Part shown: piece by piece, positions 25,281 to 34,925 of the stretch
Numbering within the stretch: the first letter of the stretch is position 1
Layout of the letters: each line of letters begins with the position of its first letter
DNA from: Massilia antarctica
GTDB taxonomy: Bacteria; Pseudomonadota; Gammaproteobacteria; Burkholderiales; Burkholderiaceae_D
Direction: 5' to 3'
DNA: 64,000 nt
Assembly (NCBI RefSeq): GCF_015689335.1
Contig: NZ_CP065053.1
Coordinates: 4,402,001 to 4,466,000, forward strand
The notes under the pieces: generated by a model
The model's input: only the letters and a program-made list of their open reading frames with translations
What the model was told of the DNA's origin: nothing
The model's database searches: none
Program-made: the position numbers and the translations under genes

Positions 25281-25893
25281 CCCTTAACGACTGCTGCCTA
25301 TCGGGACAGTCGGTAACTGTTCCAGTTCGCTAACCTGCTATGCTGGCACGAACGGCTGAGTTCGCCAGATGAGGCCGGTCAAAAGTGATTGTTGAGCGCT
25401 GATTTTTATTGTGGGATGTAGCCGCCGAACCGAAAGCACCAATGGCGAACAAAGACTACCGCGAGGCGGACTCGGAAGTACTAGCGGGCCTTCCGTTGAA
25501 TCGACTGAACGCGGAGATTGCCCGCCGCCTGTATGGCTACCGATACGTAGGCGCAGCGCAAGGGCGCAAGGCATTTTTCAAGCGCCTCGTCATGCTGGAG
25601 GCTGCCCGCGAAAGCGCCTGTTGAGTACCCGCGCAGGCGCGCCGATTTTGATGGGTGATTACCACTGCTCATGCCAACGTTTGTGGGATGGAGATAGTTG
25701 AAAACCATACCTCTCCGTCGATGCCAGGTTCGATCGAGCGCAATGCTGTGGGGCGAGGGTTCACCTGAATGAGAACGCCAGCGTGACTGGCAAAGGGTTT
25801 AGAACGATATTCTGGTCCAGAGAAGGCAGTCCGAATTTTGGAAGAGTCAACAAGGGCAAAGCTGCGCAGGCGAGGTTTTCACAGACAGGCGCT
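25281..25893. other. Gene-poor stretch between the mobile island and the sugar locus
   Basis: About 610 bp. Apart from one possible small gene (25442-25624) I see no supported feature. The sequence after 25630 has stops in all frames and no obvious terminator for the converging ABC gene. Confidence 0.5.
25442..25624 (+). CDS. Small hypothetical protein
   Basis: A 60-residue frame starting MANKDYREADSEVLAGLPLN and ending in a basic helix (GRKAFFKRLVMLEAARESAC). The composition looks protein-like (amphipathic helices, Leu/Arg/Ala) but no ribosome site is evident and no family is recognised. It lies just outside the IS4 copy 2 edge and could be a fragment of an older gene. Confidence 0.35.
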   Translation: MANKDYREADSEVLAGLPLNRLNAEIARRLYGYRYVGAAQGRKAFFKRLVMLEAARESAC

Positions 25894-26973
25894 CTATGGT
25901 GGACATCGCCGGCCGTTTTCGCCGAACACGTGGATACGCGCCAGCGGGGCGCCTAGCAGCAGATACTGGCCAACGTCCCAGGTGGCATCCGGGTCGGCCC
26001 GCACGATTACCTGCTCAGTACTGCCGATCACCGTGGCGTACAGATAGGTCCCTTCACCCAGCCGTTCGACCGCGAACACCGTCGCCGGGATGCCGTCCAC
26101 CGCATCGGTCACGATATGCTCGGGGCGCATGCCCAAGGTGACATGTGCGCCGGGCGCCATGTGCGCGGCCACGCTCACCATCAACTGCGCACCGCCGGCC
26201 AGCGCCACCACCGCCTGGCCCGCGTTCCACTGGCGGATTTCCCCGCGCAGGAAATTCATCGGCGGCGCGCCCAGAAAACCCGCCACGAACAGGTTGTCGG
26301 GCCGGTGATACAGCTCCAGCGGCGCGCCCACCTGCTCGATGCGGCCGGCGCGCAGCACCACGATGCGGTCGGCCAGGGTCATCGCCTCGACCTGGTCGTG
26401 GGTTACATAGATCATGGTGGTGGCCAGGGTGCGGTGCAGCCTGGCCAGTTCGATGCGCATCTGCACCCGCAAGGACGCGTCCAGGTTCGACAGCGGTTCG
26501 TCGAACAGGAACACGGCCGGCTGGCGCACGATGGCGCGCCCGATCGCCACGCGCTGGCGCTGGCCGCCCGACAGTTCCTTGGGCCGGCGCTCCAGCAGCG
26601 CCTCGATCTGCAGGGTGTGCGCGGCCTTGCGCACCGCTTCGTCGATCTGCGCCTTGCGCTTGCCCGCCAGCTTCAGCGCAAACGCCATGTTCTCGTACAC
26701 GGTCATGTGCGGATACAAAGCGTAGCTCTGGAACACCATGGCCAGCCCGCGCTGCGCCGGCGGCACGTCGTTCACGCGCGTGCCATCGATCAGGATGTCG
26801 CCGCCAGCGATGTCCTCCAGCCCGCAGATAGCGCGCAGCAGGGTCGACTTGCCGCAGCCGGACGGGCCGACAAAGACCACGAACTCGCCATCGGCGATAT
26901 CGAGGTCGATCCCATGCAGGACCGCCTGCGCTCCGTAGGACTTGCGAATGCCTGTCAGCTGGACCTGTGCCAT
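25894..26973 (-). CDS. Sugar ABC transporter ATP-binding protein (MalK/UgpC-like)
   Basis: A 359-residue ATPase. Walker A GPSGCGKST lies at residues 36-44, the Q-loop at VFQSYALYPHMTVYENMAFAL, the signature LSGGQRQRVAIGRA at about 134, Walker B FLFDEPLSNLDA at 155, and the H-loop at YVTHDQVEAMTLADR. The C-terminal MalK-type OB domain carries LGMRPEHI. It energises an oligosaccharide importer. ATG 26973 is one base after the TGA of the GH94 gene, so translation is coupled to it. The matching permeases and binding protein lie on the other strand at 36.3-39.3 kb, so the ATPase is split from its membrane partners but belongs to the same locus (inference). Confidence 0.93.
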   Translation of the reverse strand: MAQVQLTGIRKSYGAQAVLHGIDLDIADGEFVVFVGPSGCGKSTLLRAICGLEDIAGGDILIDGTRVNDVPPAQRGLAMVFQSYALYPHMTVYENMAFALKLAGKRKAQIDEAVRKAAHTLQIEALLERRPKELSGGQRQRVAIGRAIVRQPAVFLFDEPLSNLDASLRVQMRIELARLHRTLATTMIYVTHDQVEAMTLADRIVVLRAGRIEQVGAPLELYHRPDNLFVAGFLGAPPMNFLRGEIRQWNAGQAVVALAGGAQLMVSVAAHMAPGAHVTLGMRPEHIVTDAVDGIPATVFAVERLGEGTYLYATVIGSTEQVIVRADPDATWDVGQYLLLGAPLARIHVFGENGRRCPP

Positions 26974-26974
26974 C

Positions 26975-29900
26975 TCAGGCCGCACGCAGTACGATGACCA
27001 CGCGGTGCGCGGCGCCGTCGGCCTTCATCGGAATCATGGCCGCACCGCCTTCGATGGGCGCTTCCTGGCCGTCAAGCGAGGCAGCCACCACCAGCGCGCC
27101 GTCGCCGATGGCGTCGTTGATCACTTCGATGTGGTAGCTGGTGGCGCCGTCCGGCAGGCGGTAGCGGATGGAAAAACGCGGCCACGCCGCCGGCACCACC
27201 GGCTTGATGCGGATCGCCGCGCCGCCGACCAAGGTGAACCCGAGCACCGATTCGAGCGCGACCCGGTAGGCCCAGCCGGCCGAACCCGTGTACCAGGTCC
27301 AGCCGCCTCGCCCGACGTGCGGTTCGGCGCCGTAGATGTCGGCCGCGATCACGTACGGTTCGACCTGATAGCGCGCCACCGCTTCCGGCGTGAGCGCGTG
27401 GCTGATGGGGCTGAGCATTTCCAGCAGCCGCGCGGCGCGCTCGTTGCGGCCCGCTTCAGCCATCGCGCGCACCGCCCAGCAGGCCGCGTGCGTGTACTGG
27501 CCGCCGTTTTCGCGCACACCAGCCACATAGCCCTTGATATAGCCGGGGTCCTGCGCGGTGTCGACGAAAGGCGGCGTCAGCAGGCGGATCAGGCCATCGT
27601 GGTCTGACACCAGCCGTTCTTCCATCGCATCGAGCGCCATGTGCGCGCGTTCGTCCGGCGCCGCACCCGAGATCACCGCCCAGGCCTGCGCCAGCGCGTC
27701 GATCTGGCATTCGTCGCTCTGGTTTGAGCCCATCACCGCGCCGTTGTCGTAAAACGCGCGCCGGTACCATTGGCCATCCCAGCCTTCGCCATTGAGCGCG
27801 ATTGCCAGATGGTCGCGATAGGCGCTATAGGCGGCGATGCGGGCGCTGTCGCCGCGCTTTTCGCACGCAGGCAGAAAGTCGCCGATGATGCGGAACAGGA
27901 AAAAGCCCATCCACACGCTTTCGCCGCGGCCTTCGCGCCCGACCCGGCTCATGCCGTCGTTCCAGTCGCCGGTGCCCATCAGCGGCAAGCCGTGCGCGCC
28001 TTGCGTGAGGGAGCGGTCCAGCGCGCGGCAGCAATGCTCGTAGACGTCGGCGCTTACACCCGCCGGCTGCGGATGCAGGAATACTTCGTCTTCGCCGTCT
28101 TCCAGCTGCGGCGCGGTCAGGAAGCCCTCGACTTCATCGAGCACGCTCCAGTCGCCGGTGGACTTGAGATAGAAGGCGGTAATGTAGGGTAGCCACAGCA
28201 GGTCGTCCGAAAAGCGCGTGCGCATGCCTTTTTCCAGTGGGGCGGGGTGCCACCAGTGCAGCACGTCGCCTTCCACGAACTGGTGCGCGGCGTGCAGGCA
28301 GATCTGCTTGCGCGTCATTTCGGGCAGGGTGTAGATCAGGGCACTGGCGTCCTGCAACTGGTCGCGAAAGCCGTACGCGCCGCCCGACTGGTAAAAGGCC
28401 GTGCGGCCCCAGATGCGGCAGCTCAGGTTCTGGTAGGCCAGCCAGCCGTTGACCATCAGGTCGATGGCCGGCGCCGGGGTGTCGATCTCGATGGCGCCGA
28501 CGGTGTCGTGCCAGAACTGGCGCACGTCAAGGAGCGCCTGGTCGAGCGCCGCGCCGTTGCGGTAGCGCCGCACCAGCGCCTGCGCATCCTCGCTGGAAGT
28601 GGTTTCGCCCAGCAGCACGGCAAATTCGACCTGCTCGCCGGGGGCGATGGTCAGGCGCGCCTGGAACGCGGCGCAGGGATCGAGACCGGGGCCGGTGCGA
28701 CCGTCCAGGCGCGCCTCGCCCAGCGCGGCCGGACGCGCGGTGGTGCCCTGGGGGCCGATGAAGGCGGCGCGGTCGCCGCTGTGAAAGCTGGCGCTGGCCG
28801 GCGGTGCGATCAGGGCGGCGAAGGTCACGCCGTCCGCGAACGGACCGGCCATGCGGTTGGTGGCCAGCAGCACGCCGGCGTCCCACGTGGTGCACACGTG
28901 GCGCGCGCTGTCCGGCGTCGAGCCAAGCACCAGTTGCTGGAACGAGAACAGCGAGATGGTGCGGCTGCGCGCATCGGTATTGCGCACGCGGATGCGCACG
29001 ATCTTGAGCGGGTCGTGGCGCGGCACGAACACCGTGCATTCCTGCTCGAAGCCGTAGCTGGCATGGCGGAAGGTGGTGTAGCCGAAGCCGTGCACCGCTT
29101 CGTAGCCGGCGGCGGCCGGCGCCGGGCCGGGCATGGGCGACCACCAGCTGCCATCGTCTTCGTCGCGCAGGTACAGCGCTTCGCCGTGCGGGTCGCGCAC
29201 CGGATCGTTGAACCACGGCGTGAGGCGGTGTTCGCGGCTGTTGCGGCTCCAGGTGGTGCCGGCGCCGGTTTCGCTCACCAGCACGCCCACCTGTTCGTTG
29301 GCGATCACATTGGTCCAGGGCAGGGGCGGGCGCGACAGGCCCGTGGCGCCATCCCAGGCGAGCCGGATGACATATTCCTTGCCGTCGGCGGAAAAGCCGC
29401 CGTCGCCGTTGAAGAACTTCAGCGGCTCCGGTTCGGTGTCGTCCTGCGCGTGCTTGCGCTGCGGTGGGCGTGGCGGGCGCAGGATGCTGGCGCGCGGCGC
29501 GAACGCCGGCAGCTCGCCCTTGACCACCATGCGCGCTTGCGCGGCGATGCGATCGAGGTCGGCGCTCTGCACATGCATCGGGTCGAGCAGGGTGGCCGGG
29601 CCTTGCAGGCCGGGCCAGTCGGCGGGGGCGCCGACGACAACCAGGTGCAGGGGCAGGGCCAGCGCTTCCCAATAGCGCGCGGCGTCCAGCAAGGCTTGTG
29701 CGTGCGGGTCGCGCGCACTGATCGCGTGCACCACGCACAGCACGCGGTCCCTGGGGATGCCCAGGTCGTCGGGGACGGCGTCGCTCGGCACGCGCGCCTC
29801 GCCCGCGGCGCGCAGGGCGCTCTCGCCATACAGGATCGCGGCGGCCAGCGCCTCGGCGTAGGCGGCTTGTTCGGTGTCCAGCGCCAGCGCGGTCAGGAGG

Positions 29901-30754
29901 GCGGCGCGGCGTTCGCCCGCCGTGCGCGCCGCCAGTTCCGGCGATGGCGCGCTTGCCAGCAAGGCCAGTGCGGCATCGCGGCTGCCCGCCGCGCCCAGGG
30001 TGAAGGCGATGACGGCATTCGAATCCGGCTCCAGCGCCACGTTGCGGCGCAGGCTGAAGGAGGGATCGAGCACATTGCCGACGCTGCCCGACAGCGCCGC
30101 ACCCGCCGCCAGGGCGGCTGGCGCGCCCAGGCTGCGGCCACGCCCGATGAAGCGTTTGCGGTCGGTTTCGACCCCGCCGTCCTCGCCGCCGCTGGCCGCG
30201 TGCACCAGCCAGATGCATTCCTCGCCGGCGCCGCGCGGACGGCGCCGCGCCAGCACGGCGCCACAGGCGGGCACCGATTCGGTCTGCACGAACAGCTTGG
30301 AAAACGCCGGATGCGCGGCTTCCGCGTCGCGCTTGTTGAGCACCACTTCCAGGTAGCTGGTCACTTCGATGCGGCGCGCCCGCGCGCTGGTGTTACGCAA
30401 GGTCAGGGTGCGCAGTTCGATGTCGGTTTCGGGCGCGACGACGATGTCGAGCCGCGCCTCGATGCCGAGATGGCGGCAGGTCAGCCACGCGCCGCCATCG
30501 TCGCCGCCGAAGCCATAGCGGGCGCCGGCGGCGGCGCAGGGCTGGGCGCCGACCGACCAGAACTCGCCGCTGTCGCGGTCACGCAGGTAGATAAAGTGGC
30601 CGTCGCCATCTTCCACCGGGTCGCCCTGCCAGCGCGTCAGCGCATGCTCGCCGAGGTCCGTCGCGCCGGTGCCGGCAGCCGTCACGAGCACCCGCAAATG
30701 ACCGTTGGAGAGAAAGCGGGCGCCGGCGGCTGGGCTGAATGGAATCGGAGTCAT
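26975..30754 (-). CDS. Very large GH94 glycoside phosphorylase (probable 1,2-beta-oligoglucan phosphorylase)
   Basis: A 1,259-residue cytosolic protein without signal peptide. It contains two carbohydrate-binding-type beta-sandwich regions (about residues 1-300 and 470-790) and a C-terminal (alpha/alpha)6 catalytic barrel of the GH94 family: WLAYQNLSCRIWGRTAFYQSGG, GFRDQLQDA, HWWHP, GTGDWNDGMSRVG with general acid Asp933, and GVRENGGQYTHAACW. GH94 enzymes cleave beta-glucosidic bonds with phosphate to give alpha-glucose-1-phosphate. The size is near that of sophoro-oligosaccharide phosphorylases (roughly 1,100 residues), much longer than cellobiose phosphorylases (about 800). Together with the GH144 neighbour, beta-1,2-glucan oligomers are the likely substrate. 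Cyclic-glucan-synthase-type processing is the alternative. It heads the minus-strand operon with the ABC ATPase. Confidence 0.87.
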   Translation of the reverse strand: MTPIPFSPAAGARFLSNGHLRVLVTAAGTGATDLGEHALTRWQGDPVEDGDGHFIYLRDRDSGEFWSVGAQPCAAAGARYGFGGDDGGAWLTCRHLGIEARLDIVVAPETDIELRTLTLRNTSARARRIEVTSYLEVVLNKRDAEAAHPAFSKLFVQTESVPACGAVLARRRPRGAGEECIWLVHAASGGEDGGVETDRKRFIGRGRSLGAPAALAAGAALSGSVGNVLDPSFSLRRNVALEPDSNAVIAFTLGAAGSRDAALALLASAPSPELAARTAGERRAALLTALALDTEQAAYAEALAAAILYGESALRAAGEARVPSDAVPDDLGIPRDRVLCVVHAISARDPHAQALLDAARYWEALALPLHLVVVGAPADWPGLQGPATLLDPMHVQSADLDRIAAQARMVVKGELPAFAPRASILRPPRPPQRKHAQDDTEPEPLKFFNGDGGFSADGKEYVIRLAWDGATGLSRPPLPWTNVIANEQVGVLVSETGAGTTWSRNSREHRLTPWFNDPVRDPHGEALYLRDEDDGSWWSPMPGPAPAAAGYEAVHGFGYTTFRHASYGFEQECTVFVPRHDPLKIVRIRVRNTDARSRTISLFSFQQLVLGSTPDSARHVCTTWDAGVLLATNRMAGPFADGVTFAALIAPPASASFHSGDRAAFIGPQGTTARPAALGEARLDGRTGPGLDPCAAFQARLTIAPGEQVEFAVLLGETTSSEDAQALVRRYRNGAALDQALLDVRQFWHDTVGAIEIDTPAPAIDLMVNGWLAYQNLSCRIWGRTAFYQSGGAYGFRDQLQDASALIYTLPEMTRKQICLHAAHQFVEGDVLHWWHPAPLEKGMRTRFSDDLLWLPYITAFYLKSTGDWSVLDEVEGFLTAPQLEDGEDEVFLHPQPAGVSADVYEHCCRALDRSLTQGAHGLPLMGTGDWNDGMSRVGREGRGESVWMGFFLFRIIGDFLPACEKRGDSARIAAYSAYRDHLAIALNGEGWDGQWYRRAFYDNGAVMGSNQSDECQIDALAQAWAVISGAAPDERAHMALDAMEERLVSDHDGLIRLLTPPFVDTAQDPGYIKGYVAGVRENGGQYTHAACWAVRAMAEAGRNERAARLLEMLSPISHALTPEAVARYQVEPYVIAADIYGAEPHVGRGGWTWYTGSAGWAYRVALESVLGFTLVGGAAIRIKPVVPAAWPRFSIRYRLPDGATSYHIEVINDAIGDGALVVAASLDGQEAPIEGGAAMIPMKADGAAHRVVIVLRAA

Positions 30755-30791
30755 GGGCAGGGAACGGTGGTGTTCATTAGGAGCGAGGTAA

Positions 30792-30805
30792 TGTAAGCGG
30801 TTACA
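30792..30805. promoter_or_regulatory. LacI-type operator candidate 1 in the divergent promoter region
   Basis: TGTAAGCGGTTACA is a near-perfect palindrome (TGTAA...TTACA with CG at the centre), 38 bp upstream of the GH94 start. The same motif recurs at 30935. It matches the symmetry of LacI-family sites, and a LacI-family gene starts 180 bp away. Confidence 0.6.
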
Positions 30806-30934
30806 TCGTAATAAATTTTACATGACATCGTTGTCGAAACTGTAAAATTTCGACCATTCGGTGCGCTTTTTTCAATGAAAAATTTACAAAAAAACCACGA
30901 TGTGCCGAGCTCGATTGGGTTACATTAGAAAAAA

Positions 30935-30948
30935 TGTAATCGGTTACC
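30935..30948. promoter_or_regulatory. LacI-type operator candidate 2 upstream of the regulator
   Basis: TGTAATCGGTTACC shares the TGTAA-n-CGGTTAC core with the site at 30792 and lies 38 bp before the regulator's ATG. A partial third match (GGGTTACAT, near 30918) sits between them. The shared motif in both orientations suggests cooperative autoregulation. Confidence 0.6.
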
Positions 30949-30986
30949 CGACTTCTATGCAGGGGGAATGACAAGGTGGCGTTTTT

Positions 30987-32027
30987 ATGGGGGTAACGAT
31001 CAAGGATGTGGCGCGCTTGGCGAATGTGTCGGTCGCATCGGTGTCGCGCGCGTTGAACGGCAGCGGCACCGTCACCGAGGAGACGCGCCAGCTGGTGCTG
31101 GCTGCCGCGCGCAGTTTGCGCTACATTCCGCACAGTGGCGCGCGCAGCCTGTCGACCAGCCGCACCCAGACCATCGGCGTGGTGCTGCCGGACCTGCACG
31201 GCGAATTTTTTTCCGAGCTTATTCGCGGCATCGACATGGCGGCGCACCGGCGCGGCCTGCACCTGCTGGTATCGAGTTCGCACGGTGACGCCGGCGAAGC
31301 GGCGCTGGCCATGCGTGCCATGAGTGGCCGGGTCGATGGCCTGATCGTCATGTCGCCCCACGTGGACGCCAGTTTTTTGGCCGACAACCTGGCAGGCAAT
31401 CTGCCCATCGTGCTGCTCAACACGCGCGCCACCGGTCACGATTGTTCGGCCCTGGCGGTCGACAATCACGGCGGCGCGGCCGACATGGTGCAGCATCTGG
31501 TCGAGATGGGGCACCGCAGCATCGTCATGATCGCCGGACCGGCGGACAACTTCGAGTCGCAGGAGCGCCTGCGCGGCTTTCGCGAGACCATGGCGCGCCT
31601 GCTGCCCGGCGTTCCGGCGTTCGAGCCGGACGTGCTGCGCGGCGACTTCGGCGAGGATTCCGGCTACCGCGCGGGCCAGCAGCTGCGGGCCCTGAAACGC
31701 TTGCCCGACGCGGTGTTCGCCGCCAACGACATGATGGCGATCGGCTGCCTGTTCGCGCTGGGCGAGGGCGGGCTGGCGGTGCCGCGCGATATTGCGCTGG
31801 TCGGCTTCGACGATGTGCCCACGGCGCGTTTCGTCACGCCGCCGCTGACCACCGTGCGGGTGCGGATCACGGAAATGGGCAGCCGCGCGCTCGAGTGCCT
31901 GGCCTTTGAAATCGAAAACCCGCTGGGGACGAAGAAAACTGTGCAGGTAGTGCAGACGGAACTGGTGGTGCGGCGCTCGTGCGGCGCCCACGCGCAGGGC
32001 GTCGCGGATACCGACAATAAAGAATAA
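30987..32027 (+). CDS. LacI family transcriptional regulator of the glucan locus
   Basis: A 346-residue regulator. The N-terminal helix-turn-helix and hinge region is typical: VTIKDVARLANVSVASVSRA, LNGSGTVTEETRQLV and the hinge LRYIPHSGARSLST. The periplasmic-binding-protein-like ligand domain follows (TIGVVLPDLHGEFFSELIRGI, DGLIVMSPH, DAVFAANDMMAIGCLFALGE, ALVGFDDVPTARFVTPPLTTVR). It is divergent from the phosphorylase operon and directly upstream of the TonB receptor. Two operator-like palindromes lie in the intergenic gap. It probably represses both directions until an imported oligosaccharide binds (inference). Confidence 0.93.
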   Translation: MGVTIKDVARLANVSVASVSRALNGSGTVTEETRQLVLAAARSLRYIPHSGARSLSTSRTQTIGVVLPDLHGEFFSELIRGIDMAAHRRGLHLLVSSSHGDAGEAALAMRAMSGRVDGLIVMSPHVDASFLADNLAGNLPIVLLNTRATGHDCSALAVDNHGGAADMVQHLVEMGHRSIVMIAGPADNFESQERLRGFRETMARLLPGVPAFEPDVLRGDFGEDSGYRAGQQLRALKRLPDAVFAANDMMAIGCLFALGEGGLAVPRDIALVGFDDVPTARFVTPPLTTVRVRITEMGSRALECLAFEIENPLGTKKTVQVVQTELVVRRSCGAHAQGVADTDNKE

Positions 32028-32045
32028 CGACAACTGGAGAACCGC

Positions 32046-34913
32046 ATGAAAATGAAAGCAGGCGTGCGCGAACTGCGCAGGGCATTGGTGGGATTGTCGA
32101 CGGTGGCCATGCTGGCCGCCGCGCCGGCGCAGGCGCAGCTGAGCAGCGCCACCATCAAGGGACAAATCACGCAGAGCGGCGCTCCCGCGGCGCCGGCCAC
32201 GCTGGTCGTCGCCAGTAACACGGCCACCGGCTACAACTACCGCACCACCACCGCCGCTGACGGCAGCTATGTGCTCACCGGCCTGCCGCCGGGCGAGTAT
32301 GCGATCAAGGTGGGCGGCCAGACCACCGAAAAGCTCACGCTCGCGGTCGGCCAGACCGCCTCGCTCGACCTGTCGGTCGGCGCCGCCGATCCCGCCAACA
32401 TCGCGCAGGTGGTGATCCTGGGCTCGGCCCAGCGCCGTAACGTCAAGACCTCGGAAGTGGGCACCAGCGTGTCGCGCGCGCAGATCGAGAGCTTGCCGCA
32501 GGTGTCGCGCAACTTCCTCGCCTTTGCCGACCTGGCGCCTGGTGTGCGCTTCGACGTCGAAGCCAAGACCGGCTACGGCAGCTTGCAGGGCGGGGCGCAG
32601 AACCAGGACAACGTGAATGTCTTCATCGATGGCGTCGGGCAGAAAAACTACATCCTGCGCGGCGGCATGTCCGGGCTTAACGCCTCGCGCGGCAACCCGT
32701 TCCCGCAATCGGCGGTGGCCGAGTACAAGGTGGTCTCGCAAAACTACAAGGCTGAATTCGACCAGGTCAGCTCCACCGCGATCACGGCGATCACCAAGTC
32801 GGGCACCAACCAGCTGCATGGTGATGTGTTTTTCGACCGCACCGGCGCCAACCTGACGGCCTACGATCCATTCCAGAAGAAGCGCAGGGACGAGGGCGTG
32901 GACCGCCCGCGCTTCTCCCAGAAGCAGTACGGTGCAACACTCGGTGGGCCGATCAAGGAAGACGTGATGCATTACTTCATCGCGTACGAAGGAAAACGGA
33001 TCGACACGCCGCGCCAGGTCGTCGCGCAGCGCCAGGACTTGCTGCCGAACGCCGGCATCGTGCCGTCCCTGCTGGCGCAGGCCGGATCGGCCACCTCGAA
33101 GTTCAAGGAAGACCTGGTGCTCGGTAAACTCACCACGCGCATCGGCGAGGACCACCTGATCGAACTGTCCACCCGCATCCGGCGCGAAAACGACCTGGTG
33201 CCGGAAGACTTCAAGCTGTCGGTGCCGGGCAACGAGAAGGACCGCAGGAACGACGAAACGCGCTTCGACCTGAAACACGAATTCACACGCGGCGACTTCC
33301 TCAACGAGGCGCGCATCGGCTACGAGAAATTCCACTGGAATCCCAGCGCCTTGAATTCGACGCCGTATGTGAAGTACGTCGTCTCGCCGAGCAACGAGAC
33401 CAAGAACGTGGTCGATGTATTGTTTACCGGCGGCTCGCCCGATGCCCAGGACCGCATGCAGAAGGGCCTGTCGTTCAGCGACAGCCTGACCTGGACCGGC
33501 CTGGCCGGCCACACGATCAAGGGCGGGGCCAAGGTCAAGAAGGTCGATTTCGACCTGTATGGCACCTCGCGCAGCATCGATATCCGGCGCGAGATGATCG
33601 ACAATGTGACCGGCATTCCACAGGCGTTCGAAGTATCGCCCGCCCTGGCGCCGACGGGTGTGAGTTACGTCGACCGCCAGTACGGCATCTACTTGCAGGA
33701 CGACTGGAAAGTGACGCGGCAGCTCGAACTCAATTTGGGCCTGCGCTGGGATTACGAGACGAATATGCTCAACGACAGCTACGTCACGCCGGCCGAGCGC
33801 GCGGGCCTGTTCGGCAAGCAGGACCCGCGCGCGGGCGCCCCTGTTGGCCAGACCTATGCGCAGTCCTTGGCCAAGGGCGGCGTGACGATCGGCGACTTTA
33901 TCAGCACCGGGTTGAACCGCAAGCCGTTCAAGGATGCGTGGCAGCCGCGCGTGGGCATGTCGTACGACGTTTTCGGAGACGCCAATACCGTGTTCTTCGC
34001 CGGCGCCGGACGCGCCTACGACCGCACCATCGCCAACGCGGCGCTGGACGAACTGCAAAAGAATTCGCAGCCCGGTGGCGAAATCTGGCTGATCCGCAGC
34101 GAACATAAACTGCCGTACACCGACCAGTTCAGCCTCGGCGTGCGCCAGGTGCTGGGGGGATGGAATACCGAAGCCGGTGCGACGGTGTCGCGCAGCCGCA
34201 ACCAGTTCAACTGGTTCGGCGGCAACCGGGACGTCAACGGCGGCTGGGGCAACGCCAGTCCGACCGATCCGATGTTCAGTTCCGTGCCCGGTTACGGCAC
34301 CCTGATCCTGGGCGACTTCATCTCGCAGGCGAAAACCTCGTCGGCCTACCTGAAGGGCGACAAGCCGTTTTCGACCGCCTCGGGCTGGGGCCTGGCCGCC
34401 ACCTACACCTACTCGAGGGGCGAAACCACCAACAAGGAATGGACCAACGATCTTTTCAACTGGACCTACGGGCGCTATGCCCATTCGTGGAATCCGTCGA
34501 CCAACGTCGAACGCCACCGCCTGGTGATGGCGGGGATGAGCGACCGCCTGCTCCCGTACGGGATCATGCTGTCGTCCAAGCTCACCCTGGGCAGCGGCCT
34601 GCCGTACCGGATTACCGACTGCTCCAAGGGCTTCACTGCCTGCGTGTCGCGCAAGGGGGACGGCGGCGCGTTCCGCGAAGTGGACGTGGCCATGGCCAAG
34701 GATATCGCGGTCGGTTTCGGCAAGGTGTCGGTGCGCCTGGACGTCCTGAACCTGTTCAACACGATCAATTACGCCGGTTACGACGCCTGGGGCGGCGGAC
34801 CGACCACCAATAATCCCAATTATCTTGGCGGCGACAACGTCAAGCTGGGAACAGCGGGCGAGGTAGCTGGCCCGATGCGCACGGTCAAACTGACTGCGCG
34901 CTACGCATTTTAA
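32046..34913 (+). CDS. TonB-dependent outer-membrane receptor with carboxypeptidase-regulatory N-domain (Oar-like)
   Basis: A 955-residue outer-membrane protein. The signal peptide ends in APAQAQ. Residues about 35-115 form a carboxypeptidase-regulatory-like Ig domain (IKGQITQSGAPAAPATLVV, DGSYVLTGLPPGEYAIKV). The TonB plug follows (RNVKTSEVGTSVSRAQIESLPQ is its start, then NVNVFIDGVGQKNYI, FPQSAVAEYKVVSQNYKAEF, STAITAITKSGTNQLHGDVF). A beta-barrel with the terminal Phe signature VKLTARYAF ends the protein. Such receptors import large oligosaccharides or glycans. It is 18 bp after the LacI gene and 12 bp before GH144, so it is in the same operon. The substrate beta-1,2-glucan is inferred from the neighbours. 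Confidence 0.92.
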   Translation: MKMKAGVRELRRALVGLSTVAMLAAAPAQAQLSSATIKGQITQSGAPAAPATLVVASNTATGYNYRTTTAADGSYVLTGLPPGEYAIKVGGQTTEKLTLAVGQTASLDLSVGAADPANIAQVVILGSAQRRNVKTSEVGTSVSRAQIESLPQVSRNFLAFADLAPGVRFDVEAKTGYGSLQGGAQNQDNVNVFIDGVGQKNYILRGGMSGLNASRGNPFPQSAVAEYKVVSQNYKAEFDQVSSTAITAITKSGTNQLHGDVFFDRTGANLTAYDPFQKKRRDEGVDRPRFSQKQYGATLGGPIKEDVMHYFIAYEGKRIDTPRQVVAQRQDLLPNAGIVPSLLAQAGSATSKFKEDLVLGKLTTRIGEDHLIELSTRIRRENDLVPEDFKLSVPGNEKDRRNDETRFDLKHEFTRGDFLNEARIGYEKFHWNPSALNSTPYVKYVVSPSNETKNVVDVLFTGGSPDAQDRMQKGLSFSDSLTWTGLAGHTIKGGAKVKKVDFDLYGTSRSIDIRREMIDNVTGIPQAFEVSPALAPTGVSYVDRQYGIYLQDDWKVTRQLELNLGLRWDYETNMLNDSYVTPAERAGLFGKQDPRAGAPVGQTYAQSLAKGGVTIGDFISTGLNRKPFKDAWQPRVGMSYDVFGDANTVFFAGAGRAYDRTIANAALDELQKNSQPGGEIWLIRSEHKLPYTDQFSLGVRQVLGGWNTEAGATVSRSRNQFNWFGGNRDVNGGWGNASPTDPMFSSVPGYGTLILGDFISQAKTSSAYLKGDKPFSTASGWGLAATYTYSRGETTNKEWTNDLFNWTYGRYAHSWNPSTNVERHRLVMAGMSDRLLPYGIMLSSKLTLGSGLPYRITDCSKGFTACVSRKGDGGAFREVDVAMAKDIAVGFGKVSVRLDVLNLFNTINYAGYDAWGGGPTTNNPNYLGGDNVKLGTAGEVAGPMRTVKLTARYAF

Positions 34914-34925
34914 TAAGGGAAGTTG

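Noticed and set aside
16986..25289. Classical composite transposon carrying ietAS
   Set aside because: The outermost flanks (ATTTTAAGG left, CCCTTAACG right) do not match, and copy 1 has its own duplication, so one-step composite insertion is not supported.
28247..30796. 849-codon plus-strand frame opposite the GH94 gene
   Set aside because: Antisense to a well-supported phosphorylase. The Gly/Ala/Arg/Gln/Val/His-rich product has no motif.
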